DNA of 25,811 bases from DALYJJ01 sp031969915 (GTDB taxonomy: Bacteria; Acidobacteriota; Terriglobia; Bryobacterales; Bryobacteraceae). Shown here one piece after another: positions 16,587-24,445 of this stretch. The stretch spans positions 1-25,811 of the forward strand of contig DALYJJ010000092.1 of the NCBI GenBank assembly GCA_031969915.1, read 5' to 3'. The notes under the pieces are model-generated. The model was given only the letters and a program-made list of their open reading frames with translations. It ran no database searches and was not told the origin of the DNA. Every line of letters begins with the position of its first letter. The first letter of the stretch is position 1. Both the position numbers and the translations under genes were made by a program.

Positions 16587-17480
16587 ATGATCCGCCGCAC
16601 TCTTCTGCCTTTGCTCGGTGGGGCCGCCGCCTTCCGGTGGTCCGCGCCCCAGGTGGCCGCCCAAACGGGCGGCAAGCGCTTCCGGACCTCGCTCGCCGAG
16701 TGGTCGCTACACAAGGCGATCTTCTCCCGCCTGATCACGAACCTCGATTTCCCGCGCATCGCGCGCCAGCAGTTCGGCATCGAGGGCCTCGAGTTCGTCA
16801 ACGCCCTCTGGGAAGCGCCTACATCCGACTACGTCCGCCGCCTGAAGCGCAACATGAACGACACCGGCACCAAGGGCGTGCTGATCATGGTGGACGGCGA
16901 AGGCTCGATGGGTCACGTGGACCGCGCCGAGCGGATGAAGGCTGTCGACAGCCACAAGAAGTGGGTCGACATCGCCGCCGAGGTCGGCTGCCACGCCATC
17001 CGCACCAACATGTACCCGGGACAGAAGCAGCCGGGAACGGATGCCGAGGTCGCGGAGTTCGTCAACCATTGCACGGAGAGCTTCGGTGCGCTCTGCGAGT
17101 ATGCGAAACCGAAGAACATCAGCGTGATCATCGAGAATCACGGAGGCGTGTCGTCCAACCCCGATGTCGTCGTCCGGCTGATGAAGCAGGCGAATCTGCC
17201 GAATCTCGGCACGCTGCCCGATTTCGGCAACTTCCCGCCGAACACGGATTTCTATGAGAACGTCCGGAAGCTTGCGCCCTACGCCAAGGGCATGAGCTTC
17301 AAGTGCTACTACGAAGGCCCGAATGCGACAGAAACGAAGTACGACGTCGACAAGATGTTCAAGGTGGTCTTCGATTCGCAATACAACGGCTGGGTGGGCA
17401 TCGAGTACGAAGGCAACAAGCTGACGGAGTTCGAAGGCATCCAGCGCGCCAAGCGCGACTTAGACCGCCTGTTCGCGTAG
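16587..17480 (+). CDS. Exported sugar phosphate isomerase/epimerase-like TIM-barrel protein
   Basis: A 297-residue protein of the xylose-isomerase-like TIM-barrel (AP endonuclease 2) family. It begins with a probable Tat signal (MIRRTLLPLLGGAAAFRWSAPQVAAQ), so it is likely periplasmic. Barrel strands with metal-ligand candidates are GIEGLEFVN (Glu), ISVIIENHGG (Glu, His), LGTLPDFGNF (Asp) and WVGIEYEG (Glu). The family includes sugar and inositol epimerases and isomerases. The substrate cannot be read from the sequence. The frame is open to a GTG at 16551, but the ATG at 16587 begins the signal peptide. The last 21 bases overlap, tail-to-tail, with hisA on the other strand. Confidence 0.85.
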   Translation: MIRRTLLPLLGGAAAFRWSAPQVAAQTGGKRFRTSLAEWSLHKAIFSRLITNLDFPRIARQQFGIEGLEFVNALWEAPTSDYVRRLKRNMNDTGTKGVLIMVDGEGSMGHVDRAERMKAVDSHKKWVDIAAEVGCHAIRTNMYPGQKQPGTDAEVAEFVNHCTESFGALCEYAKPKNISVIIENHGGVSSNPDVVVRLMKQANLPNLGTLPDFGNFPPNTDFYENVRKLAPYAKGMSFKCYYEGPNATETKYDVDKMFKVVFDSQYNGWVGIEYEGNKLTEFEGIQRAKRDLDRLFA

Positions 17481-18167
17481 CCTCGCGAGTTCGTTCAGAT
17501 CGAGGCGCCCGGTGTAGATCGCCATGCCCAGCGCGGCTTCCACGTTCATCGCCAGCAGCGCGCGGACATCGTCGTACGTGGTGACGCCGCCCGCCGCCGT
17601 GATGGGCAGCGAGGTGGCCGCGCGGAGACGCTGGAACCAGTCGAGATCCGTGCCCTGCATCATGCCTTCCTTGTCGACATAGGTGCAGAGAAAGCCGCCG
17701 CAGTAAGGCTCCAGCGAACCGATCACATCTTCGGCGCGCGCATCGATTGACTCGCGCCAGCCCTTCACCACGATGCGCCCGTCCTTCGAATCGAGCGCCA
17801 GAAGTACGCGCTCCGTGCCGATGCCGTCGCGCAGTTCTTCGAGGAACGCCCGGTTGATGCCCTGCGGGCCGAACGCCGCGGTGCCTACAATGACTTTCCT
17901 CGCGCCCTGCTCGATGAGCCTTCGCGCGCGATCCAGCGACCGCACGCCTCCGCCCACGCGCGTTGCCGCGCGCCCCGCCAGGAATTCCACCATGGCATCG
18001 TTCGAACCGCGGCCGATGGCGGCGTCCAGGTCAATCACCTGAATCTCAGGAAATGCCGCGAACTTCCGCAGCATCTCTTCGGGCGAATCGCCTTCCAGGG
18101 CCTTCTCGCGACCCTGCACAAGCTGGACCACCTTGCCGTCCATCAGGTCGATGCAGGGAATGATCAT
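17460..18167 (-). CDS. hisA: HisA: ProFAR isomerase, histidine biosynthesis
   Basis: This 235-residue (beta-alpha)8 barrel isomerises N'-(5-phosphoribosyl)-formimino-AICAR-nucleotide, the step before HisFH. The N-terminal MIIPCIDLMDGKVVQL carries catalytic Asp7. The second catalytic Asp is Asp126 (LLALDSKDG). Phosphate-binding loops are RVGGGVRS and TAAGGVTTYDD. It is the last gene of the operon and starts with ATG overlapping the hisF stop (ATGA). The longer open frame upstream to 18464 lies inside hisF and is not used. Its 3' end overlaps the convergent isomerase gene by 21 bases, so no intergenic terminator exists here. Confidence 0.96.
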   Translation of the reverse strand: MIIPCIDLMDGKVVQLVQGREKALEGDSPEEMLRKFAAFPEIQVIDLDAAIGRGSNDAMVEFLAGRAATRVGGGVRSLDRARRLIEQGARKVIVGTAAFGPQGINRAFLEELRDGIGTERVLLALDSKDGRIVVKGWRESIDARAEDVIGSLEPYCGGFLCTYVDKEGMMQGTDLDWFQRLRAATSLPITAAGGVTTYDDVRALLAMNVEAALGMAIYTGRLDLNELARLREQAV

Positions 18168-18931
18168 GCGGCCAGCCTCCGCACCGGGATTCCAGCTTCG
18201 GCCAGGTGGGCCTTCAAATCGTCTACCGTGTACGTTCCGTAGTGGAAGATGGAGGCGGCCAGCGCCGCGCTCGCTTGGCCTTCCGTTAGTACGCGTACGA
18301 AATCCGACGGCCGCCCGGCGCCGCCGGAAGCGATGATCGGGATGGTGGTGACGCGGGCCACGGCGCTGGTGAGCGGGCAGTCGAAGCCGGTCTGCACGCC
18401 GTCCGTATCCATGCTGGTGAGCAATATCTCGCCCGCGCCCAGGTCCTGGCCCCGCCGTGCCCACTCCACCGCGTCGATGCCTTCGTCGTCGCGCCCGCCG
18501 CGGGTGAAGACGTTCCAGCGGTTGTCGCCGGCGCGCCGTGCGTCGATAGCGAGCACCACCGCTTGCGCGCCGAACTCGCGGCTCAACTCGGTGATCAGTT
18601 CAGGACGGCGCACGGCCGCGGTATTCACGCTGACCTTATCCGCTCCGGCGAGAATGATCTTCCGCGCATCGCTCACGCTGCGGATGCCGCCGCCAACGGT
18701 GAGCGGGATAAAGACTTTGCGCGCGGTGCGCGCGATGACGTCCACCATCGTGTCCCGAGCGTCGGAGGAGGCGGTAATGTCCAGAAAAACGAGTTCGTCC
18801 GCGCCCTGCTGGTTGTAGCGTTCGGCGAGTTCCACGGGATCGCCCGCGTCGCGCAGGTTGACGAAGTTGACGCCTTTCACGACGCGGCCGGCGGTCACGT
18901 CCAGGCAGGGGATGATGCGTTTGGCAAGCAT
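18164..18931 (-). CDS. hisF: HisF: imidazole glycerol phosphate synthase, cyclase subunit
   Basis: This 255-residue barrel uses ammonia from HisH to close the imidazole ring, giving imidazole glycerol phosphate and AICAR. The catalytic pair is Asp11 (IPCLDVTAGRVVKGVNF) and Asp130 (VLAIDARR). Phosphate-binding motifs are PLTVGGGIRS, KVSVNTAA and IIASGGAGRPSD. Length matches the family. It starts 6 bases after hisH and overlaps hisA by 4 bases, so HisH and HisF, which act as a complex, are translated from neighbouring frames. Confidence 0.97.
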   Translation of the reverse strand: MLAKRIIPCLDVTAGRVVKGVNFVNLRDAGDPVELAERYNQQGADELVFLDITASSDARDTMVDVIARTARKVFIPLTVGGGIRSVSDARKIILAGADKVSVNTAAVRRPELITELSREFGAQAVVLAIDARRAGDNRWNVFTRGGRDDEGIDAVEWARRGQDLGAGEILLTSMDTDGVQTGFDCPLTSAVARVTTIPIIASGGAGRPSDFVRVLTEGQASAALAASIFHYGTYTVDDLKAHLAEAGIPVRRLAA

Positions 18932-18937
18932 AGCGCC

Positions 18938-19531
18938 CTACAACTCCACGAAATTCCTGACGATCTGCAAGCCCACGGGGCCTGACTTTTCCGGATGAAA
19001 CTGGACGCCGTGCACGTTCCCCTGTTCGAGCACCGCCGTGTACGGCAGTTCGTATTCGCAGGTGGCGGCGGCGGCCTCCGTCACCGGGCAATAGTAACTG
19101 TGGGCGAAGTAGACGTAGGCGGGCGAGGCCAGACCGCGCAGCAGACGCGATTCACGTACCGGCTGCAACTCGTTCCAACCCATGTGGGGAACGCGCGCGC
19201 CGGCGGGGAAGCGCTTCACCGTGCCCTCAAACAATCCCAGCCCTTTTTGTTCCGGGGCCTCCTCGCTGTCCGTGAAGAGCGCCTGCAAGCCCAGACAGAT
19301 GCCGAGGAACGGCGTGCCCGCGCGGATTCGCTCCACCAGCGTTTCGCGCACCCGCATCGCGTCGAGCATCCGCAGCATCTGGCCGAAATGCCCGACGCCC
19401 GGCAGCACGATCTTCGAAGCGCGGCGCAGCGGCGCGGCGCCGTCCACCACTTCGTAGGCCGCGCCCAACGCGGCGAGCGTGTTCTGCACGCTGCGCAGAT
19501 TGCCCGCGCCGTAGTCGAGGATTGTGATCAC
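18938..19531 (-). CDS. hisH: HisH: imidazole glycerol phosphate synthase, glutaminase subunit
   Basis: This 197-residue class I glutamine amidotransferase supplies ammonia to HisF. The catalytic Cys79 is in the nucleophile elbow GICLGLQ. His179 and Glu181 follow in VQFHPEKS. LPGVGHFG (about 43-50) and VPHMGWNEL are HisH hallmarks. The start is a GTG at 19531 overlapping the hisB stop (GTGA). The frame is open further, but upstream residues belong to hisB and the family N-terminus ITILDYGAGN begins here. Confidence 0.96.
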   Translation of the reverse strand: MITILDYGAGNLRSVQNTLAALGAAYEVVDGAAPLRRASKIVLPGVGHFGQMLRMLDAMRVRETLVERIRAGTPFLGICLGLQALFTDSEEAPEQKGLGLFEGTVKRFPAGARVPHMGWNELQPVRESRLLRGLASPAYVYFAHSYYCPVTEAAAATCEYELPYTAVLEQGNVHGVQFHPEKSGPVGLQIVRNFVEL

Positions 19532-20115
19532 AACAGCCCCTTGGTGGAAGGAAGTTGGTCCTTGAGCCGCGCGTCCTTCGAGCAGGCGAACTTCATCGCC
19601 CGGGCGAAGCATTTGAACACGGCCTCAATCTTGTGATGGTTGGAGCGGCCGTACAGCACCTTCACATGCACGTTCGCGCCGGCGTGGTTGGCGAAGCCGC
19701 CGAAGAAATCCTCGACCAGTTCCGTCTGCAAGTCGCCCACCAGGCGCACCTTTACCAGGTCCTTGTACACCAACGCGGGCCGGCCGCCCAGGTCCAACGC
19801 CACCACGGCCAGCGTCTCGTCCATCGGCAGCACGAAATAGCCGGCGCGGTTGATGCCTTTGCGGTCGCCCAGCGCGACGGCGAACAACTGCCCGAGCACG
19901 ATCCCGGCGTCCTCCACGGTGTGATGTTGATCGACATCGAGGTCGCCTTTGGCCTCGAGCTTCAGATCGAACCCGCCGTGCTTGGCGAACAGCTCCAGCA
20001 TGTGGTCGAGGAACCGGATGCCGGTCGAGATCTCGTAGCGGCCGCGGCCCTCGATCTTCAACGAACCGCGGATCTGAGTCTCCTTGGTGTCGCGTTGCAG
20101 CGTGGCGCTTCTCAC
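19528..20115 (-). CDS. hisB: HisB: imidazoleglycerol-phosphate dehydratase (monofunctional)
   Basis: This 195-residue enzyme dehydrates imidazole glycerol phosphate to imidazole acetol phosphate. The two Mn-binding family signatures are intact: DQHHTVEDAG (62-71) and GRSNHHKIEAVFKCFARA (156-173). FLDHMLELFAKHGGFDL and DFFGGFANHAG are also typical. There is no fused N-terminal HAD phosphatase as in enterobacterial HisB. Instead a separate HAD gene lies directly upstream, sharing GTGA. The GTG start at 20115 is chosen on that overlap and the family N-terminus. Confidence 0.96.
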   Translation of the reverse strand: MRSATLQRDTKETQIRGSLKIEGRGRYEISTGIRFLDHMLELFAKHGGFDLKLEAKGDLDVDQHHTVEDAGIVLGQLFAVALGDRKGINRAGYFVLPMDETLAVVALDLGGRPALVYKDLVKVRLVGDLQTELVEDFFGGFANHAGANVHVKVLYGRSNHHKIEAVFKCFARAMKFACSKDARLKDQLPSTKGLL

Positions 20116-20789
20116 AGGACGTTCTCCAGGTGGTTGATGTCGTCGATCACCGCCGCCGCGCCGTGCTCGCGGTGCAGCGCGCGGACCTCGTCGTAGCGCG
20201 GGACTTCGGGTGAGACAACGGCGATGAAGCGGATGCCCGCGGCCTTCGCGGAGAGGGCGTCGTCCACGGTGTCGCCCAGGTAGGTGAGCGCGGCGCCCGG
20301 GTAGAGGCTTGCGATGTGGAGCAGACCGTCGGGCGCCGGCTTGGGCGCGAAACCCATGCCCTGGCGGACGATCGGGTCGAACGTCAGATGACGCGCGAAG
20401 CGGTCGAGCGTGGGCGCGATCTCGAAGTCGTAGCGGCCGGTGAAGATCGCAAACTTGTACCGCGACGCCAGGTCCTCCAGCAGCCCCGGACGCGCGATCC
20501 ACTTTTCCCGGCGGATGAGCCCCTCGCGCCCGTCGACGCCGAGGAAAAACTCGTTGAAGACCTCCGTCACGCGGTCGAGCGTGACGGTGACACCCAGGTC
20601 CTCGCAGGCCTGCCGGGAGAGAACCCAATCGTCGTTAAAGCCGCCGCGGTTCTTGTAGCTTTGAATGACGTCGTTGTCGATGCGCCGGCCGGTGAAGTGC
20701 TCCACGGTGGCCACGATCGTCGCGCGGTAGGAGCCGGTGACATCCAGCAGGACCCCGTCCATATCGAAAACGAGAACCCGCTCTACCAT
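20112..20789 (-). CDS. HAD phosphatase in the his operon, candidate histidinol-phosphate phosphatase
   Basis: A 225-residue HAD subfamily I hydrolase. Motif I is VFDMDGVLLD (Asp9, Asp11), motif II IFTGR (Thr117), motif III Lys150 (APKPAPDG), and motif IV LGDTVDDALSA (Asp173, Asp176/177). The helical cap is about 15-95. It sits between hisC and hisB with overlaps of 7 and 4 bases, exactly where the phosphatase step acts. No HisN, PHP-type or fused HisB phosphatase is visible in the cluster. I infer it dephosphorylates L-histidinol phosphate. The family is broad, so a general phosphatase role cannot be excluded. It is not close to the enterobacterial HisB phosphatase domain, which has a different motif order and zinc-binding cysteines. 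Confidence 0.88.
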   Translation of the reverse strand: MVERVLVFDMDGVLLDVTGSYRATIVATVEHFTGRRIDNDVIQSYKNRGGFNDDWVLSRQACEDLGVTVTLDRVTEVFNEFFLGVDGREGLIRREKWIARPGLLEDLASRYKFAIFTGRYDFEIAPTLDRFARHLTFDPIVRQGMGFAPKPAPDGLLHIASLYPGAALTYLGDTVDDALSAKAAGIRFIAVVSPEVPRYDEVRALHREHGAAAVIDDINHLENVL

Positions 20790-21838
20790 AGGCGCACCAG
20801 TTCATCGAGGAACTCGCGCGCTTGTTCGCGCGTGCCCGCGGTGACGCGCACGCAGCCTGGCAATTCGTAGCTGCGGTCGCGCACCAGGATCTTCCGGGCG
20901 CGCAGCTTGTCGCGCACTTCGATGGCGCGCTTGCCGGCGTTGAACAGTACGAAGTTTGCCTCGCTCTTCCAGTAGGGGATGCCGAGCCGTTCGAGCCCGA
21001 CGTAGATCACCTCGCGAGCCGCCAGCACCTCGCCGACGTAGCGCCGGATGTAGTCCCTGTCCTTGATCGCCTCGCGCGCGGCCAGCGCGGCCAGCGAATT
21101 GACGCTGTAGGGCGACTGCGCCTTGTGCAGGAACTTGATGTTCTCCTCGCCCGAAAACAAACAGCCGAAACGCATCGCCGCCATCCCGTAGACCTTCGAA
21201 AACGTGCGGCTCACGAAGAGGTTGGGGTACAGGCCGATCTCGCCCAGCGCGGTGACGCCGGAGAATTCGTAGTAGGCCTCGTCGATGAGAACCGCGGCGT
21301 GCGGCGCGGCGTCGAGCAGGCGCTCGATGCCTTCAATCGTCAGCCCGGTGCCGGTGGGGTTGTTGGGATTGGCGATCAGGATGGCTCTTGTGTCGGGCCT
21401 CACCTCCTCCAGCAGTTCCTCGAGCGGGAACCTCAGCGTCCCGGCGCGATACGGAATTTCGCGAATCGAGGCGCCCGCCACCTCCGCGTAGAAGCGGTAC
21501 ATGGCGTATGACGGTTTCAGCAGCAACACGTCGTCGCCGTCGTCGACGTAGGTGTTCACCAGGACCTGAATCGCTTCGTCGGTGCCGTTGGTGAACAGCA
21601 GCTCCTCTTGCTCCACGCCGAAGAACGCCGCCAGTTCGCGTTTCGCGTCCAGGTACTCCGGGTACACGGCGAGATGGCTTTCGCTGATCCGTGTGCGGAG
21701 AAACTCGGCCACGCGCGGCGAACACCCGATGGTGTTCTCGTTGAAGTCCAGCCGCAGCTTGTCGGCCCGCCCGCCGGTGGGCGGCGAATAGGGGGCCATC
21801 CTCAAGACCGCTTCCCGCGGCCGCAACAGCTCAGGCAC
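20783..21838 (-). CDS. hisC: HisC: histidinol-phosphate aminotransferase
   Basis: This 351-residue fold-type I PLP aminotransferase converts imidazole acetol phosphate and glutamate to histidinol phosphate. The PLP lysine is Lys215 (RTFSKVYGMAAMRFG). Asn160 (NPNNPTG) and Asp186 (VLIDEAYYEF) contact the cofactor. LDFNENTIG (30-38) is the HisC substrate loop. A conserved Arg near the C-terminus (CVRVTAG) binds substrate. It starts with GTG at 21838, overlapping the hisD stop by 8 bases, and its stop lies inside the start of the HAD gene. Confidence 0.95.
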   Translation of the reverse strand: MPELLRPREAVLRMAPYSPPTGGRADKLRLDFNENTIGCSPRVAEFLRTRISESHLAVYPEYLDAKRELAAFFGVEQEELLFTNGTDEAIQVLVNTYVDDGDDVLLLKPSYAMYRFYAEVAGASIREIPYRAGTLRFPLEELLEEVRPDTRAILIANPNNPTGTGLTIEGIERLLDAAPHAAVLIDEAYYEFSGVTALGEIGLYPNLFVSRTFSKVYGMAAMRFGCLFSGEENIKFLHKAQSPYSVNSLAALAAREAIKDRDYIRRYVGEVLAAREVIYVGLERLGIPYWKSEANFVLFNAGKRAIEVRDKLRARKILVRDRSYELPGCVRVTAGTREQAREFLDELVRLW

Positions 21839-23075
21839 GTGCTCTCACCTCCACGCTGCGCGCATGCGCTTCCAGGCCCTCGGCGCGCGCGAGGGTGGCG
21901 ATGGAGGGCGTCAGCCGGACCAGGGCCTTCGCCGAGAGTTCCTGCACCGAAATCACCTTGACGTAGTCTGCCGCCGAGAGGCCTCCCCGCAGCCGCGCCG
22001 CGCCAGAGGTCGGCAGGACGTGGTTGGGGCCCGACGCGTAATCGCCCGCGGCTTCCGGGCTGTGCGGCCCAACGAAAATGCTCCCGGCGTGCCGGATGCC
22101 GGGGAGCAGGGAAGCGTCGGGAATACTCAGATGCTCGGGCGCGAAGCGATTCGAGATCTCCACCGCTTCCGCCAGCGAACGAACGACGATCACCGCGCTG
22201 TTCTTCTCCACTGCCTTCCTCGCCGTGGGCGCGGTAGGCAGGGTCTCGAGCTGGCGTTCGATCTCCTTCGAAACAGCCGAGGCCAGCCGCTTCGAAGTGG
22301 TCAGGAGAACGGCGGAGGCATCGGTGTCGTGCTCGGCCTGCGCCAGCATGTCGGCTGCGATCCAGGCGGGGTTGCCGTCCGCGGCGATCATCAGGATCTC
22401 CGTGGGTCCGGCGACGAAGTCGATCCCCACCTCGCCGGCGAGCAGTTTCTTGGCCGCCGCCACGTAGATGTTGCCGGGCCCGACGATGAGGTCCGCCTTG
22501 GGCACGGTGCGCGTGCCGTAGGCGAAGGCGGCGATCGCCTGCGCTCCGCCCATCTCGAAAACGCCGGTGGCTCGCAGCAGGTGCGCCGTGCCGAAGATCT
22601 CGTCCACGGCGCGCGGCGTCGCCACGCACACCTGCGCGACGCCGGCCACCTGCGCGGGAATCACGGTCATCATCACGGTGGAGGGCAACGGGTACCGTCC
22701 CGCCGGGACATAGGCGGCCACGGTATCCAAGGGCCGGATCACGTGCCCGAGCTTCAAACCCGGCGCCGGTTGAACGCCGGCGGCTTTCGGCAGTTGCAGC
22801 TTGGCGAAGGCACGGATGTTGGCGGAGGCCTCGCGCACGGCGCTGCGGAAGGGACGTGAAAGGCGCGCCGCCGCCGCCGCCAGTTCCGCCTCCGGCACGG
22901 CCACGGACTTGCGCGCCAGCCCGTCGAACTTCCGCGCGTACTCGAGCAACGCGGCGTCGCCGCGTTTCCGCACGGCCTCTAGAATCGGCCGCACCACGTC
23001 TTCGGCCTCTTCCAGGCGCGCCGCGCGGCGCTTCAGAATCCGTCCGACTTGTGTTGAGTCAACGATGCGGATCAT
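21831..23075 (-). CDS. hisD: HisD: histidinol dehydrogenase
   Basis: This 414-residue zinc enzyme oxidises histidinol to histidine in two NAD-dependent steps, the end of the pathway. Zinc ligands by comparison with the E. coli enzyme are Gln246 and His249 (QAEHDTDAS), Asp345 (GDYASG) and His404 (LEAH). The catalytic pair is Glu314-His315 (APEHLSI). Substrate- and NAD-binding motifs include YVPAGRYPLPST, GPGNIYVAAAKK and GPTEILMIAD. The ATG at 23075 lies one base after the hisG stop, so translation is probably coupled. Confidence 0.97.
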   Translation of the reverse strand: MIRIVDSTQVGRILKRRAARLEEAEDVVRPILEAVRKRGDAALLEYARKFDGLARKSVAVPEAELAAAAARLSRPFRSAVREASANIRAFAKLQLPKAAGVQPAPGLKLGHVIRPLDTVAAYVPAGRYPLPSTVMMTVIPAQVAGVAQVCVATPRAVDEIFGTAHLLRATGVFEMGGAQAIAAFAYGTRTVPKADLIVGPGNIYVAAAKKLLAGEVGIDFVAGPTEILMIAADGNPAWIAADMLAQAEHDTDASAVLLTTSKRLASAVSKEIERQLETLPTAPTARKAVEKNSAVIVVRSLAEAVEISNRFAPEHLSIPDASLLPGIRHAGSIFVGPHSPEAAGDYASGPNHVLPTSGAARLRGGLSAADYVKVISVQELSAKALVRLTPSIATLARAEGLEAHARSVEVRARA

Positions 23076-23076
23076 G

Positions 23077-23946
23077 TCACATCACGATCTTGTTCAATGG
23101 ATACTCGACGATCCCCTGCGCGCCGGCTTCCTTCAAACGGGGAATGATCGCGCGCACCGTCGACTCGTCGAGAATCGTGTTCACCGCCACCCACTCTTCG
23201 TCGCTGAGGGTGGAGATGGTAGGCCTCTTCAAGGCGGGCAGCACGCCGAGTACGGCGGCCAGGTTGGCGCGCTCCACGTTCAACATCAGCCCGACCTTAC
23301 CGAGAGCGTTCATCGCCCCTTCGAGCAGCATGCGAATGTCCTCCAGCTTGCGCCGCTTCCAGGCGTCCTCCCACGACGCCCGGTTCGCGATCAACTGGGT
23401 GTTCGATTCGAGAACCGTTTCGATAATCCGCAGCTTGTTGGCGCGCAGCGAAGAACCGGTCTCCGTCACTTCGACGATCGCGTCCGCCAATTCCGGCGGC
23501 TTCACTTCGGTGGCCCCCCAACTGAACTCCACTTTTGCGGAGACGCCGTTTGCCGCCAGGTACTTCTTCGTCGCGCCCACCAGTTCGGTGGCGATGATCT
23601 TGCCTTCCAGATCCTTGACGCTGTGGAAGGGCGAAGCCTCGGGCACGGCGAGCACCCAGCGGACTTTGCCGAAACTCTGCTTGGCGTAGATCAGATCGGC
23701 GACGGTTTCGATGTGGGCGTCGTTTTCTTCCACCCAGTCGCGGCCCGTCAGGCCGGCGTCCAACACGCCGTCCTCCACGTAGCGCGCCATCTCCTGCGCG
23801 CGAATCAGCATGCACTCGATCTCCGGATCGTCGATGGAAGGGAAGTAGGAGCGCGAACTGGTGGCGATGTTGAAACCGGCGCGGCGGAACAAGTCCACGG
23901 TGGCGTTCTCGAGCGACCCCTTCGGAATGCCCAGCTTGAGCTTCAT
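23077..23946 (-). CDS. hisG: HisG: ATP phosphoribosyltransferase, long form
   Basis: This 289-residue enzyme joins ATP and PRPP, the first committed step, and is normally feedback-inhibited by histidine. The catalytic domain begins LKLGIPKGSLENAT and carries the signature VEVTETGSSLRANKLRIIE (about 183-201). The length and the extra C-terminal ACT-like regulatory domain (about 210-285) mark the long form, which needs no HisZ subunit. None is seen. The ATG at 23946 overlaps the hisI stop (ATGA) and has a strong GGAGGG six bases upstream. The frame is open to 24054 but overlaps hisI there. Confidence 0.96.
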   Translation of the reverse strand: MKLKLGIPKGSLENATVDLFRRAGFNIATSSRSYFPSIDDPEIECMLIRAQEMARYVEDGVLDAGLTGRDWVEENDAHIETVADLIYAKQSFGKVRWVLAVPEASPFHSVKDLEGKIIATELVGATKKYLAANGVSAKVEFSWGATEVKPPELADAIVEVTETGSSLRANKLRIIETVLESNTQLIANRASWEDAWKRRKLEDIRMLLEGAMNALGKVGLMLNVERANLAAVLGVLPALKRPTISTLSDEEWVAVNTILDESTVRAIIPRLKEAGAQGIVEYPLNKIVM

Positions 23947-24323
23947 TTCTGCCCTCCGTAGACGGCCCGCGGATCGTAGGAGGGTTCGTCGGTGACCACC
24001 CACGCGCCGTCCTTCAGGGTGCGGAAAAAGCAGCTCTCGTAGCCTTCGTGACAAACGCCCGGCCCCAGGGCTTCCACCTTCACCAGCACGCAGTCCACGT
24101 CACAGTCGGTAGCGATCTCCTTCACCACCAGCCGGTGTCCGGAGCTCTCACCCTTCAGCCAGAGCTTGTTCCGCGAACGGCTGAAGAAGGTGGCGAAGCC
24201 GGTTTCCACGGTCTGGCGGAAGGACTCGGCGTTCATGAAACCGACCATCAGCACGCGGCCCGTCGCATGATCCTGGATCACCGCCGGCACCAGGCCGTTG
24301 AGCTTGTCGAAATCGAGCGTCAT
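23943..24323 (-). CDS. hisI: HisI: phosphoribosyl-AMP cyclohydrolase
   Basis: This 126-residue zinc enzyme opens the adenine ring of phosphoribosyl-AMP, the third pathway step. Metal and catalytic residues are clear in TDCDVDCVL (73-80) and VCHEGYESCFF (90-100, Cys91, Cys98). LWLKGESSGH (54-63) is the substrate motif. There is no fused HisE pyrophosphatase domain and no hisE in this window. It is the first structural gene of the operon, directly behind the leader. The terminator U-run ends 7 bases before the ATG, and no Shine-Dalgarno sequence is visible. Confidence 0.96.
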   Translation of the reverse strand: MTLDFDKLNGLVPAVIQDHATGRVLMVGFMNAESFRQTVETGFATFFSRSRNKLWLKGESSGHRLVVKEIATDCDVDCVLVKVEALGPGVCHEGYESCFFRTLKDGAWVVTDEPSYDPRAVYGGQK

Positions 24324-24329
24324 AGATGC

Positions 24330-24367
24330 AAAAAGCCCGCCGGGGAGTCTCTCTCCGCGGCGGGCTT
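24330..24367 (-). terminator. his operon attenuator terminator (3:4 hairpin)
   Basis: On the minus strand a 10-bp stem (24358-24367 with 24333-24342, AAGCCCGCCG / CGGCGGGCTT) continues past one C:C mismatch into a 4-bp GGAG/CTCC stem with a 5-base loop. A run of five T follows, overlapping the stem base. It lies between the leader peptide stop and hisI, where a terminator makes sense only as an attenuator. Confidence 0.9.
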
Positions 24368-24445
24368 CCGTTCTCTCCTAAGTCGTTCCGGCTAGAAACG
24401 GACCCCGCGCGGCGTCGTGTGATGGTGATGATGCCGATGGGTCCG
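24355..24445 (-). promoter_or_regulatory. Alternative pairings of the his attenuator (1:2 and antiterminator 2:3)
   Basis: Segment 1 (24439-24445, CGGACCC), overlapping the first His codon, pairs perfectly with segment 2 (24399-24405, GGGTCCG). Segment 2' (24404-24412, CCGCGCGGG) pairs for 9 bp, with one bulged C at 24359, with 24355-24364. That stretch is the upstream arm of the terminator, so the terminator cannot form at the same time. Stalling at the His codons would free 2' for antitermination. A ribosome reaching the stop at 24392-24394 would cover segment 2 and let the terminator form. The mechanism is inferred; the pairings are seen in the sequence. Confidence 0.75.

Noticed and set aside
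24419..24439. Run of His codons resembling a vector His-tag
   Set aside because: It sits in a leader ORF with its own promoter, stop codon and attenuator stems directly before hisI, which explains it without contamination.
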